A DNA stretch of 64,000 nucleotides from NCBI RefSeq assembly GCF_016906535.1, contig NC_057385.1, forward strand, positions 2,852,001 through 2,916,000. Direction: 5' to 3'. Positions within the stretch are counted from its first letter, which is position 1. The number at the start of each line of letters is the position of its first letter. The position numbers and the translations under genes are program-made. Under the pieces are notes generated by a model that ran no database searches, was not told the DNA's origin, and was given only the letters and a program-made list of their open reading frames with translations. Source of the stretch: Rhizoctonia solani (lineage: Eukaryota; Basidiomycota; Agaricomycetes; Cantharellales; Ceratobasidiaceae). Below are positions 35,956-47,145 of the stretch, piece after piece.

Positions 35956-36446
35956 ATGGGTCAACAAGGATCAGAAGGTCCGCCTCGTGCACCCGAGTTT
36001 CATTATTCACCCCCACTACCGGGGCGCACATCGAATGTACCCCCATTGACACGCCCAAAGATTCATCGCTATGTTGCAGTAGCGAGCTATACCGCCGTGG
36101 GGAGTAAGTCATGATTTTCATTCCTTAGTACTCTCTCTCCCTCTTCTAGGATGAGCACAGTACCCTGACACAACTGGGGTAGTCATATCAATTTACAACA
36201 TATTCTTTGCCGACTACGGCGAACAAGAGCATGTCTTCTCTCCGGTGAGTCCGGCCCTAGTCGTATCCCGAAACACAATGGAATTAATTTCGACATGATA
36301 CGAATGGGAATGATGATCCTTAGGCAAGACGGTGGCTGGATCGGCAGAAGGCGGCGTTTTGGACGCTGAGCCCAGCGGAGCAGGCAGCTGCCGATAGGCT
36401 GAAGCGTCAACAGGAATTACCTCGTGATACTGACAGACCAACATAA
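35956..36446 (+). CDS. Small protein of unknown function
   Basis: Three exons join to about 115 residues. Exon 1 starts MGQQGSEGPPRAPEFHYSPP and contains PKIHRYVAVASYTAVG. Exon 2 is IISIYNIFFADYGEQEHVFS (the hydrophobic stretch may be a membrane helix with the end of exon 1). Exon 3 is ARRWLDRQKAAFWTLSPAEQ then AAADRLKRQQELPRDTDRPT and TAA. A proline-rich N-terminus, one helix and a charged helical tail could fit a small mitochondrial or ER tail-anchored protein, but I do not recognise it. It is divergent from MON1, whose start lies about 110 bp away, so the two share a promoter region. Confidence 0.65.
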
Positions 36447-37253
36447 AGCGGTACATTCTCCGATGGATGCGAGTTCCACGTATACAGAACTTGCCTATTT
36501 CCTCCGAAATTTCGTCATTGGTGTGCAAAGGGATGGTAGTGTTTCGAAAACAACCCAATCCGACACTGTACTGTATGCATATGGATACGAACAAATGTCG
36601 GGTGTTATACTCTGATCTGGTGACGCTCCGAGATTAAAATGTACAGAGCTGAAGCTACCGAAAACACCTATCACACGCGCAGTAGCGACGCATGAGTGTA
36701 GCGCTGTCTGTTTGGGCACCTTTGAACTGCGGCGCAGCCTATTATTATATTCCTTCAAACTGACGTGACGACGCCCATACCAAGACTTGTACACAGGAGC
36801 CTGTACCGACGACTAACCGTGGATGCGTTACACATTCCAGCAGGCGATGTCATGACACGTGTGTAACAATTATAAGAATTGACTGCAAAAAGGCGGAGCC
36901 GAGCATACATTCCAGAGTAATTTCTCCCGATGACACTGGGCGCCCAAGAGCAAAAAGTTTAATAACCTATACGACGAAGCACAGAAAGTTTGTATAGAAA
37001 GATATATTAGCGAGCATGATAAACATCCTGACGACCGTCTCGATAGAGTCGATGTCAAACCGAACCGGGGACTGCAAGGGTCCGAAGCTGGCGCCCGACA
37101 ACGGAACCTGAATATGAATTTGATTTACTACCTGAAAGACGCGCCGCGACACGTCGGTATCTCGCATATAAAGGGCAAGTTTTACCTTGGCTGATCCTTG
37201 CAATTGCATTGTTCCCCTCCTGCCCGATCACCTCCACCCTCCACTCGCTTGAA
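36447..37253. other. Intergenic region
   Basis: About 800 bp with no supported gene. A minus-strand frame at 36967-37209 is open but overlaps the likely promoter of the next gene and matches nothing. Confidence 0.4.
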
Positions 37254-38894
37254 TATGGCTTCCAAGACACCTAATGCGCCTCTGGGGATAGAGGAAATGT
37301 TCCAACAGATTATGATTGGAATGCAAAAATCCGTACGTTTACGTTCGCGTCCGCTGCGAGGTCCCACTAATGCTCAAGTGTGGAAAAGAACCAAGAAGTC
37401 TCTGAATTGAGGAATGAATGCGCCGAGCTTCGACAAGCTAATGCAGCACTCGAGAAACAAATTCGTGAATCATTGGTGAGTGCCAGGATACCTGCACCTG
37501 TCAAAGCCTAACATCTATTTTAGACCGGTGGTCTCGCACCGCCCTCTCGCCAGGGATCCTTCTTCCACTCTCCTACTGTTCCCGGCAGCCCGATCGCACG
37601 CCCGACCCGCTCCCCATTCCTAGCGCCGACTGGTGCACCATCGCTCTATGTGCCCAGCACGCCTTCGCAAGAAACCAAGTCGCTAGAGTGCCCGGCTTTT
37701 GGGCTGTTGTTCCTGCCGGAGGAGCCGGAACGCGTCTCTGGCCTCTTTCTCGCGAATCCTACCCCAAATTCTTCCTCGACGTCACACTCTCCGGCCGTTC
37801 CCTCATCCAGAGCACATGGGACCGTCTCTTGCCGCTCACAACTCCCGAGCGTCTCATGGTCGTCACCGGCCAAATCCATGCTCCGACCGTCCAAGTCCAA
37901 CTGCCCGATCTCGATTCGTCCAACCTGCTCGCCGAGCCGAGCCCCAAGGAGTCTGCGCCGCCATTGGACTGGCAGCTGCCGTTTTGGCTCGACGGGACCC
38001 GGACGCGGTCTTGGGTTCCTTTGCGGCGGACCATATGATTAGCGGTGCGGATGCGTTTATGGCGGCTGTGACCGAAGCCGTCGCCACCGCCCGACACGAC
38101 TACCTCGTCACTATTGGTATTGCGCCCTCCCACCCGTCTACAGGATTCGGTTACGTCCGTCTCGGTCGTCAGCTCAACCTCCCTGGATTCCCAACAGTCG
38201 CATCGTCTCGCAGTTCAAGGAAAAGCCCGACGCTCGTACCGCCGCTGCGTACATTACTAGCGGTAACTACCGCTGGAACGCCGGTATGTTCGTGGTCAAG
38301 GCCAAAGTGCTCATGGCACTCTACGCCGAGTACTGTCCCGAGCTTGCAGAGGGACTCGAGAAGATTGCTGAGGTCTGGGAGGACCAGGCGCTCAGGGAAA
38401 AGGCTCTCGCAGAGATTTGGCCAACTTGCCCAAGATTGCGATTGATAATGCCGTGGCGGAGCCTGCTGCGTTGACCGGCCGAGTTGCGACTGTGCCCGCT
38501 ACTTTCGGTACGTAGATTGAACTCGATATCCTATGATTATATTGACTAAATTGTTATATAGGTTGGGATGATGTTGGTGACTTTGCTTCTCTCTCCGACT
38601 TGCTCCCCGCAGAGCACAGTCAGACAGGATTCTGGGTGACGGAAACTTGGGTACGTTTGTTCAGCCTCTCCTTCATTCAACGGGTATTAACGTTCTACAA
38701 TAGTCATCACCGAACAGGTTGCAGGTGGTATCGTCGTTCCCGCATCGGGTCGTCTCATCGCCTGCTTGGGTGTGGACGATCTGGTCGTCGTTGATACCAA
38801 TGATGCGCTACTCATCACGACTCGCGCACGTAGCCAAGAAGTCAAGAAGATCGTGCAAAAGACCAAGGAAAGTGGATGGAAACAATTGTTGTAA
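37254..38894 (+). CDS. Bacterial-type mannose-1-phosphate guanylyltransferase with a fungal coiled-coil N-terminus
   Basis: Makes GDP-mannose from GTP and mannose-1-phosphate. Exon 1 starts MASKTPNAPLGIEEMFQQIM; exon 2 is coiled coil (QEVSELRNECAELRQANAAL); a Ser/Pro linker follows. From about 37688 the enzyme begins: VPGFWAVVPAGGAGTRLWPL (nucleotide-binding GGxGTRLWPLS), SYPKFFLDVTLSGRSLIQ, LGSFAADHMISGADAF, HPSTGFGYVRLG, FKEKPDARTAAAYITSGNYR, WNAGMFVVKAKVL, KIAIDNAVAE, GWDDVGDFASL and DLVVVDTNDALLITTRARSQ, ending WKQLL with TAA. This is the ManC/CpsB lineage, closest in my memory to actinobacterial enzymes, not the fungal PSA1/VIG9 type. GT-AG introns at about 38510-38561 and two further downstream show it is in the fungal genome. 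Four one-base gaps (37955, 38191, 38421, 38627) break the frame, and the linker-to-enzyme join also changes frame. Confidence 0.8.
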
Positions 38895-39065
38895 AACCGT
38901 TATTTTACGTTTTGGTATTGAATTCGGACAATTGTATGTTTTGGTAATGGTTTTAATGGATTTGATATTTTTCTATACCAGTCGAGTCTATGGAATGCAG
39001 GTTGAAACTATTCCCATTATTGAGTGGATTCTAGCGACAATAACTTAAGGGGCCATAGGTTCCAA

Positions 39066-40771
39066 TTAGAACCTCGAAATGTCCCGACCGAAGAGCCAGT
39101 TGATCATCCTAAGAAGACTTCAGCCGGGCATTCCTGAAACACATACACTCTACTCACCATAGCGTAGGTATCAGAATCTTGTTCCTCCAACTCACACTCT
39201 TGGTCAAATAGGCCCCTCGCCAAATAACCCATGCAGCCCATCTGGCGCATACACCCTATCAGTATAACGAAATCCACCTACGGATCAGTGAAACTCACCC
39301 TTTGATGTTCTGGCTCTCTCCCTGCATGATCGCACGCCACCCGCCCAAGTATGCAAGTGCCCCAAAGTTTTTGAATACAAAGTCGGTAGTCGTGTTGGGA
39401 TCGCCACTGTTGAAATGTTTTACCAGGTAATTGGCTTTTTGGCTGGCCACTTGGGCGGTCGTGGGGAGCACTGGTCCGTCTTTGACTGCCGCACAATCGC
39501 CTATGAATGCGTATCAGTAACGGGTGCCATAGCTTCCACTATCGCAAGAAATCATACCGAGCGCGAACACGTCTTCTATAGCCTCACCCCCCTCTTTCAA
39601 CACTCTCAGTTTCGCATCTGTCAAAATCCTAGCTTGGTGAGTGGGCTCCTTCTCGATACCCTTCAAACTCTTTACAAATGGATTCGTGGCCAATCCGGTT
39701 GCCCAGACTAGCATACCAAACGGAACAGCCTCTCCACCCTTGAAATGGAGCATACCGGATTCGACGCGCTCGACGACATGGTTCGGGCGAATGCTCACTC
39801 CCTCGCGCTTCAAATGCCTCTCGGCAAACTCGCCCAAGGCCGTATCAAACATCCCCAATATCCGCGGCGCGACATCGTAAATCGTGATCCTGGCGTGTTC
39901 CTCGACAAGCGACCTGGTCCCCTGGGTCGGATACAACTCGGGCAAGTCGTCGTGCAGGAGATCGTGCAGCTCGGCAGCAAACTCGACGCCCGTTGCGCCG
40001 CCCCCGACGATGGCGAAGTGGAGGAGTTTGTCTCGTTCGGCCGGGCTGGTCGTGGGCAAGGCCGCTTTTTCAAAGTTGGAGAGGACGCGTTGGCGGATTC
40101 GGCGTGCGTCGGCGACGTCTTTGAGGAAGTATGCGTGTTGGGTTACGCCTGGTGTGCCGAATGTTTGGGAGTAGGCTCCTGGAGCGATGACAAGCTGGAA
40201 GAGGGAGAGTGAGTTGGAGCTTGTGGTAGTGGAAAGGAAAGTTACCTTGTCGTATTTGACGGTAAACTTTTCTCCTCCTTGGTCTTTGTCGAGTTCGGTG
40301 GCGAGGTTGCTTTGGACTAGGATCGACTTGTCTTTAAAGTCGACTGTTTCGGCCCAACCTTGATATACTATATGGCAGACTGAGACTGAGATCAAGGGCC
40401 ATAAATAGAGATTAACTCACGTTCGACTCCTTTTCGTCTAACAGGCTCGATGGCAGTACGAAATTCAAGTGTGCCGACAGCCGTTGATGCAAGAAGGGGC
40501 GTAAAAGCAAAATAAGACCGAGGAGATATGACGACAGTTTGATACTTTTTCTTGTCCACTCCGCGCAGAACGCCGAACCCCGCCCAGCCGGAACCGATGA
40601 CTACCAGTCGTTGACGGTCTGCACTATTTGGTCAGTTATGCATCAATATGGATAATGGCGTAGTTCCTCACCTCCTTTGCGCGCATCAAGCTCGGTAGAA
40701 CTGTAGAGCCTCCGCCAAGGCTGGGTCTGAGTGCGGACACTTGAGAGTGCAACTCGACGTGCGAGTGACAT
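39066..40771 (-). CDS. Type II (alternative) NADH dehydrogenase, mitochondrial
   Basis: A single-polypeptide FAD enzyme of the mitochondrial inner membrane that passes electrons from NADH to ubiquinone without pumping protons. The start at 40771 gives MSLARRVALSSVRTQTQPWR, an Arg/Ser-rich targeting peptide. The FAD-binding motif is VVIGSGWAGFGVLRGVDK, followed by SPRSYFAFTPLLASTAVGTL; the NADH site is FAIVGGGATGVEFAAELHDL; later come VWATGLATNPFVKSL and VFALGDCAAV. The C-terminus is WVIWRGAYLTKSVSWRNK and, after an intron, INWLFGRDISRF with TAA (39066-39068), the usual membrane-anchor end. About six introns. No EF-hand insert is visible, so it is not the calcium-binding subtype. It is convergent with the guanylyltransferase, 170 bp apart. 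Confidence 0.94.
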
Positions 40772-41510
40772 ATTGGGATGGAAGATTGGAGGTTCTGGTT
40801 CTCTCTGGTTCAGATACTGGAGCCAAGAGGACGCACTTTATTCATATACGATTTCTCTCACGACTCGACCCGACGACCGCAACCGAGTTGCCCCGATATC
40901 TAAGGCGATACTTTCGGTCGCCGTTTACTTGAGATGTCCTCGAGGGTTGGGCTTTGCGGATTTAGTGTCATCCGCGTCATATGAACAAATCTGTCTGTAC
41001 GCGATCCTATCCAAGTTCGCGATCATTCGTCATACAGCACCACAAAGTCTACTAGCCTCTCGGCACGAAGGGGGCCTTCGTTTAGGCGCCCAGAGCGGCG
41101 GGAAGTATTTGCGTCCTCACGTGACGGACAATCATTTCCACGTGAAATTCTCCGCATGGTAAATAAATGATAGCTTTAGTGACTCAATCTGGGAGCCTCG
41201 ACAGCGGTACTTGACAAGATAGGGGCTATAGTGGCACAGGGCTGCCGTGAGAACGAATTTGTCATGTTAAATATTTAATTGAGATTGAATCGGGAAATGG
41301 ATCCTACCGCGGGGGTGCTCCCAAGACCAAAGACGACTTGGTTGGTGCCTGATGCGCTAGATTTTGGACGCAATGACGGCTCCGGTGTATGGACTTGTGT
41401 GTGTGCGATGAGCGGGGGCGTTTATAAGAAGACCACGTGACGCAGTGGCCACGACCGCCCAGTCACGCTTGTCTGCCGTGCGTTTGCCTTGCGTTGAGAA
41501 GGAGATCACT
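40772..41510. other. Divergent promoter region between NDH-2 and the CHFR-like gene
   Basis: About 740 bp. The open frames here are not supported as genes. CACGTGA at about 41118 and CCACGTGA near 41433 could be bHLH sites. No repeat seen. Confidence 0.45.
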
Positions 41511-44053
41511 ATGGACTCTTCTACGCACTCGCTTTCTTTTTCTATTACCACTCCAGTCGACTCACGACATACGGATATGGGCGCTGCCCTCTCTGCTGTC
41601 CGCAACGGCCGCAAACGGAGAGCCGATGCCCACCATGACGATGTCGGATCGCCCAATAACAGGCATTCTAAGCGCATGCGCGAGGAGCCGTTATCCCCAG
41701 GACGCATGTCTGAAGCCCCTGAGAGCGCTGATACTACCCTTGTCGACGATACCGACGATCATCATCACCACCACCACCAAGATCTCAAGGGAAAGGCCCG
41801 CGATACTGTAAGCGTATTTACTAATAGAGAGTTTGCGTACCAACTCTGCTAGTTTTCATCATCCGCTGTTTCGACGATACTTCCTCCACATGACGTTCCA
41901 ACCCCCCACGACGACCGAGGGGCTCGTCTTGTCGACGAAATCGAGTCCGAGCTTCGGTGAGTTACCATCTGATCGATGGACCCGGTCCCTGACTCTCGCT
42001 ATAGTTGTGGATGTTGCACCGAACTGGCTTATAATGTGATTATCTACCATCTCCTCAAATTTCCTCCAACTAACCTATTTCTAGCCTGTCTCTTTGAGTC
42101 CATGCCACCACTTTTTCTGTGGGTCATGTATGACTCTCCATTTGTCACACTCCCGCAACGCTCCGAATTACACCCGGGCCACCTGTCCAGCATGCCGCAC
42201 CTCTCCACAGGTATCGCTCCCAGCAGGTCAGTATTTCCACTTGTACCTATCCCATTGTCTCAGGCTCTAACGCACGTGGTGCTCCCTGCGATATACAGGG
42301 TGGTCCAATCACTCGTTGCTGCGCTACTTCGCGTGTACCCCGAACGTGCTCGCACGGAACGAGAGAGAGCACAAGCAGACGAAATATACATCGCCGGCCG
42401 CGAAATACCGGTGTGTTCCATTCGTCAAACTATTACTTATGGTATTAAGTTTTGGTAGATTCCTCCTCCACGACCACAAAACCCCGATGCCCTTCTCCCC
42501 CAACAACAAAACTCCGCCAACGACCACCTCGCACGACCTTGCCCTCACTGGTACGCCCCTTACGTTTTAGTACAACCTCTATCTTATATGATTACAAGTG
42601 CCCCGAATAACACCTTCGATTGGACATGTCCTCGACCGATTCCCAATCCTGATACCGACCACGCCAACGCCTGGAACCTCGAAAATGGTCCCCCACCGGG
42701 CCACAACTACTGCGGCGCCTGGTGAGAGAAATTACTTGGTTTCGGATTGTTGTATTTGCTAATATTTGGCTCATTGCTTTTCGCATGCATTGCACTCAAT
42801 ATCTGGATGATGACGATAGCGACGAATTGTACGCATTTGGCGCCCCGACTTCAACTCGCTGTGACATGTGTACGACCGGCTTTTGCGGAATCTCTGTCCC
42901 GCAAGTGTGTCGATCACATTGGTTGCACCAAGTGCGACTTATGAGTGACTATAATAGCTTGCAGGGTACACTTGAATCTCACTCGCAGAATTGATGGCCC
43001 TGACTTTGCGACTGTGGCAGGATTAATCGAGAGCGACCGGATATACGACATTTTCAATAACAATTCAATCGAAGTCGATATCCTCTTTGACTATCTTCGA
43101 GAAGCAGAGATCACACCTAACATGATCTACCTAGACGTAAATCATATCGAACCTACCTCAATGTCACGCATATACTCACACGCCTCATAGATAATCGACC
43201 ATATTTTGGCGACACCTGAAGGGTTTGAGCCAATGATCGCCCGGGACGCATTTAGAGGATCTCACCCTGTGGATATGCATGTGCCAGATGCGCAGTATAC
43301 TGCGGCGCGGCCAAGGGAACAACTTCCGAGCGTCTTGTTTTCCGAATTTACAGACGAAGAGGATAGCGATGATGAGCGAGAAGATGAAAGGAGACGGACT
43401 GGTGTTTCGGCGAGTGGAGCCAATGGAAACTCGGGAAGGTCAGCAAACGAGAACTCTGGTGAACCAGTGAACGAAGGTTCCGTGGACTTGGCCAACGGGG
43501 AAATATCACCAACCACTGTCTTGCCCCGCCTGGCCGATCTAATGCGTACGATGCGGGATACCGAGACGCCTCCCTCGTTGACTTTACCAGCCGTGTCTCG
43601 TAGAGAGCAAAACAGTTCTATGTCCCCTGTTCTTGTGCCATCATTCGTAGCTCCCATCTCTGTCCCGCCGCTCACCTCGACGTCTTCCATCAACCCACCA
43701 CCGCCACCATCACCACCCCGTCGACGCCGAATCTGCCGAGAATGCGCTACCGAGGTGTTTTTATCTGGTCTCAAGGACTGGTGGTCGCGTGAAATGCGCA
43801 CGTCAATTGGGAAGGAACGGTTACCTGTTTGGGTAGTGTCCAGGCGGGTGTGTGAAAATGGGGAAACGTGTAGCGAGCAGATCAATAATGGTTAGTATAC
43901 TTATTTACCTAACTGTGAACCATTGCTTAACCTGTATGATATAGACCATGCAAAGGCTTGTAAGTTTATTCGGACTGACTATGGGGGCTGGTAATAACCA
44001 AGCCACTTCCAGGTTGTCATATCACTGGTCCAGTAGCAGGCGCGGGTTCATAG
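41511..44053 (+). CDS. CHFR-like RING E3 ubiquitin ligase
   Basis: ATG at 41511 opens MDSSTHSLSFSITTPVDSRH and a disordered acidic/basic N-terminus with a KRR-rich signal and a six-His run (about 41759-41779). The RING finger spans exons near 42000-42220: CGCCTELAYN, PVSLSPCHHFFCGSC, CPACRTSPQVS. The C-terminal cysteine-rich domain typical of CHFR contains GHNYCGA and STRCDMCTTGFCGISVPQ near 42850-42900, and a short CHITGPVAGAGS tail. A long acidic, Ser-rich region lies between (43200-43720), then RRRRICRECATEVFLSGLKD WWSRE. About eight introns. Human CHFR, a mitotic checkpoint ligase, has an N-terminal FHA domain; I see none here. TAG at 44051-44053. Confidence 0.82.
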
Positions 44054-45217
44054 ATTGGCGATACGTATGTTTCGACATGGTATAGTATAATATGGTATAT
44101 GGTATGGGTGTCACCGATCTGATTCATGTGACTCGTTGGTATGAGTGATTCACTTTCTGGCGGTTGGTTTGTGCGCTTTTTTATGTTTGTGATATATGAA
44201 CTTAAGTTGAATGTATATTCTTGGGCAACTGAAAGTTGTAGCCGTGACTAAGCTTACATGAGACCCAATAGATTGATTATCGACTCGCGCCACTGGTATC
44301 AAGTCTGCCATGTTGTTCGCATTCTTACCCTGGTTCTTCACACTGATTCTTCGTAGTCGGTCTTGCACGATCAACTAATCAGTTAATGCATTTGAGTGCT
44401 TGTTCTACCGCGCATACAATCACTAGCAAGTGCTCCAGCTCAAATTACTTACGTGCATGGAGTCCAAAAAATCCAAACTTGTTGGCGATCTCAAAGAAGT
44501 ATGCATTCAAGTATATTCAACTTTGCCAACACGGGTGCTAAAGTAAGTTGAGGTCATAAAACGCATAAAGTCAATACCGCCAAACTGAATCAGGCATGCG
44601 AATTAGACTTCTATCGTAGCAAAACTGCCAAAAAGGTATCACTTGAGGATTTACTCGAATATCACGCCTAGTAGCGCTAGTTTAGTCACTCTAGGCAGTA
44701 TCTGTGGTCGTAGTCGTGTATAAATCATTTTTGGTATATAAACTCGAACACCCCTTTTGGTTGATTATAAACCCTCGAATTATTCTCTGGTTGGCATTGG
44801 GCATCTTGTGAGACTTTTAGTAACATTGATACCCAGCTCCACGAGTTATTCAACGTGGCATTTTAGAGTTTTAGTCTACTTTGAATTTGAATATCCATAG
44901 CCACTGTGTGCCAAGCGGGAACGACAAGTTGCACCAAAGGCGTCGACGGTGGTAAACTGGGGACCGCGAAGCCTCAACGAGCGATGGTATAAATAACACA
45001 GGTCCCGTATAGAGAATATGCGAAACCAGCCCCTGGCTCCTAAGCCAGAGGGCGCATACATCAAGAAAGTCACTCACACGGTCTTCCTTACAACAAAAAC
45101 CACATATTCACTCACGCGACAAGTAAGAGCTTAAAATGGTAACGTAGAACAGTAACAGAGGAAGATATTATTATATGTACGTCACGTAAGGTTGCCATCT
45201 TTCTCACACAGCCAACC
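44054..45217. other. Intergenic region
   Basis: About 1.16 kb. It includes short GGTATA repeats at about 44078-44107. A minus-strand frame at 44150-44374 (VQDRLRRISVKNQGKNANNM) could be an exon, but no partner exons or family are recognised. Confidence 0.4.
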
Positions 45218-46500
45218 ATGACTCCAAACACTCGACTTAGACTCCCGATTGAGGTATTCTCTTGATATTCGGACTCGCGACACCCGAGGTCCTTGCTGTC
45301 TCGACGCGTTGTAGCAAGCGCTTTTATGAGCTGTGCAACCCTCTCCTATATGCGGAAGTGCATTTGCACACACCCACTCAACTTATATCGTTATCGAGGA
45401 GTAAAAATGCTTTAAAAATGCTGGATACTACAAAATCTCTGATTATCAACGGGCTTGTCCTATACCCAGAAGTTTGGGGTGGTATCGGAGCTGAGATTCC
45501 CCCTGACCCACTTCATTACCTTGTCCGTGTCCTTCGCGCAACCACATCCCTTCGCTCACTTAAAGTAACGCCGATCGATGAGCCTCTTGAGCTCGCTGAG
45601 AGGGCCGATTTGAGCCAAGAATCCGAATGCTCGAACGAATTACTGCGCTCGGCCAGCGACCCAGAATTTCTCCCGAAACTTACACACTTTAGCTTATTTA
45701 ATCCAAAGCATCCCAACAAGTCCTGTTTAGACGTAATCCGCCATGATCGAGCGGTAGAGTACTACACCGTTTGGAACATGACTGATGCACATGTAAAAGT
45801 ATTGCCTGTGCCGAGAAAATCCGACACTACAGCGCCAGATCCCCATCTATCGTCCCTCTCAGCTTCTCATTCATCCCCTCATCCCCATTGGCATGTTTCT
45901 GGCCGAGAGGCTGGGCGATTAATCCAACAGTCTATCAATGTTGGCAACCTTCCTAACATTGAGTATTTTGGGTTTCTGGTGCAATTGTCCGAGATAGGAG
46001 TAGTCGCCGATAACGAGCTAGTATCCACGAATGGCATTTTTCCTTGGCTCAAGGACGTGCTTGCAACGACTGGATTTTCTCGACTTCACGCATTTGAATT
46101 CCACCTCAACTATCAATCTCAAACATGGGACTGGCCAATTACCCTCGAAGCACAGCGCTTGGGTATTGAGGAACTTCAAACAGTCGCTCCAACGCTTAAA
46201 TCAGTCGGGATATCATCGACGAGAAGCTTTTGGAAAAGGACAATTCTTCCAAGAGGAAACGCTCCTTTATATCCAGATGTTCCCAACTGGACGCCTTGCC
46301 CGATCCAGGGCTCGAACGAGGACATGCGCCCCATGCTTGTATGGTGGCTTGATGCGTTGAATTTCGATACTTCAGTGGTACAGGATCGAAGAGCATTCAA
46401 GGATTTTGCCAAACATCTAAATGCTGCAATGAATGAACGTTGGGAAGACATGGCTCCTTCTGAAGCCACTCTGTACAATCAACTCCTCAGCCAATTTTAG
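45218..46500 (+). CDS. F-box-like protein
   Basis: ATG at 45218 starts MTPNTRLRLPIEVFS and, after a one-base frame break at 45260-45261, continues LIFGLATPEVLAVSTRCSKR and FYELCNPLLYAEVHLHTP: the F-box pattern LPxEv..If.la..La.vs.v...fyel..PlLY. The remainder, about 370 residues in one exon, has leucine-spaced segments (LVRVLRATTSLRSLKVTPID, LQTVAPTLKSVGISSTRSFW) like the degenerate LRR part of fungal F-box proteins. F-box proteins recruit targets to SCF ubiquitin ligases; this one's target is unknown. No intron is needed apart from the break. If the break is real, translation could start only downstream and the F-box would be lost. Confidence 0.75.
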
Positions 46501-47145
46501 TGGTATTGTAGATGAATGATTAAGCCCGGAGTTCAAAGAATCTTACGTGCTTGGTCCCAGTATATATCCATATCTCATGACTGCGCCTGATGTATTCCAT
46601 CATGTTTGCTACTGTGAATTCGATATATTGATCATGAATTCTCAGTCTATACTTCGGTCTGCCATGTTCATATGTGTAATATGTAGATTCTGTAAGAGGT
46701 ATAAGTGGGGGAGTCCGCGGCCGGCCGCGGCCGGCCAATAACTAGGGGCATTGGCCGGGTCACCCAAGACCGTGACCATCCGGATCGAAGGTTTGGGCTG
46801 GCGGGAGAACCGCGCAAGGATGAATAAATAGCGAATTAAATTAAATGCACGACAAACATTTAAAGATAGTGGGTGAGTGCTGAGGGCCGCGAGGACAGAT
46901 CGAATTATCATGCTCGGCACGCGACATCAGTCAAGTGTCGCATGTACCTCCGCACACTGCGGCCCACCTGTCTAGATTTTTTTCATAATCATTTATCCAA
47001 ATAGGCTACCTCGAGCCTCTCTTGAACCCACACAGGCTGTATGGTTGAAACAAAAACGCAAAATTTTGCTATATGCTATTTTACATGTAACCCATACAGT
47101 CCGATCAAGCTAACTCTACACCTAAAAATCACCTCAAAGTCCCAG
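46501..47145. other. Intergenic region between convergent genes
   Basis: About 645 bp between the F-box gene and the convergent coiled-coil gene. Contains the GC palindrome listed separately. No gene supported. Confidence 0.45.
46719..46736. repeat. 18-bp perfect GC palindrome
   Basis: GGCCGGCCGCGGCCGGCC is its own reverse complement and sits in an A/T-rich region. It contains two GGCCGGCC octamers. Likely a hairpin-prone simple sequence; no function shown. Confidence 0.7.

Noticed and set aside
36967..37209. Minus-strand frame ending in Cys-Phe-Val-Val, resembling a CaaX box of a mating pheromone precursor
   Set aside because: The frame is 80 residues with hydrophobic content, lacks the usual acidic/arginine processing motif, and overlaps the promoter of the next gene; the ending is probably chance.
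37646..38133. Overlapping minus-strand frames in the guanylyltransferase region
   Set aside because: GC-rich third positions keep antisense frames open; the plus strand carries all the conserved motifs.
43262..43885. 207-residue minus-strand frame
   Set aside because: It is the antisense shadow of the long Ser/Pro-rich exon of the CHFR-like gene.
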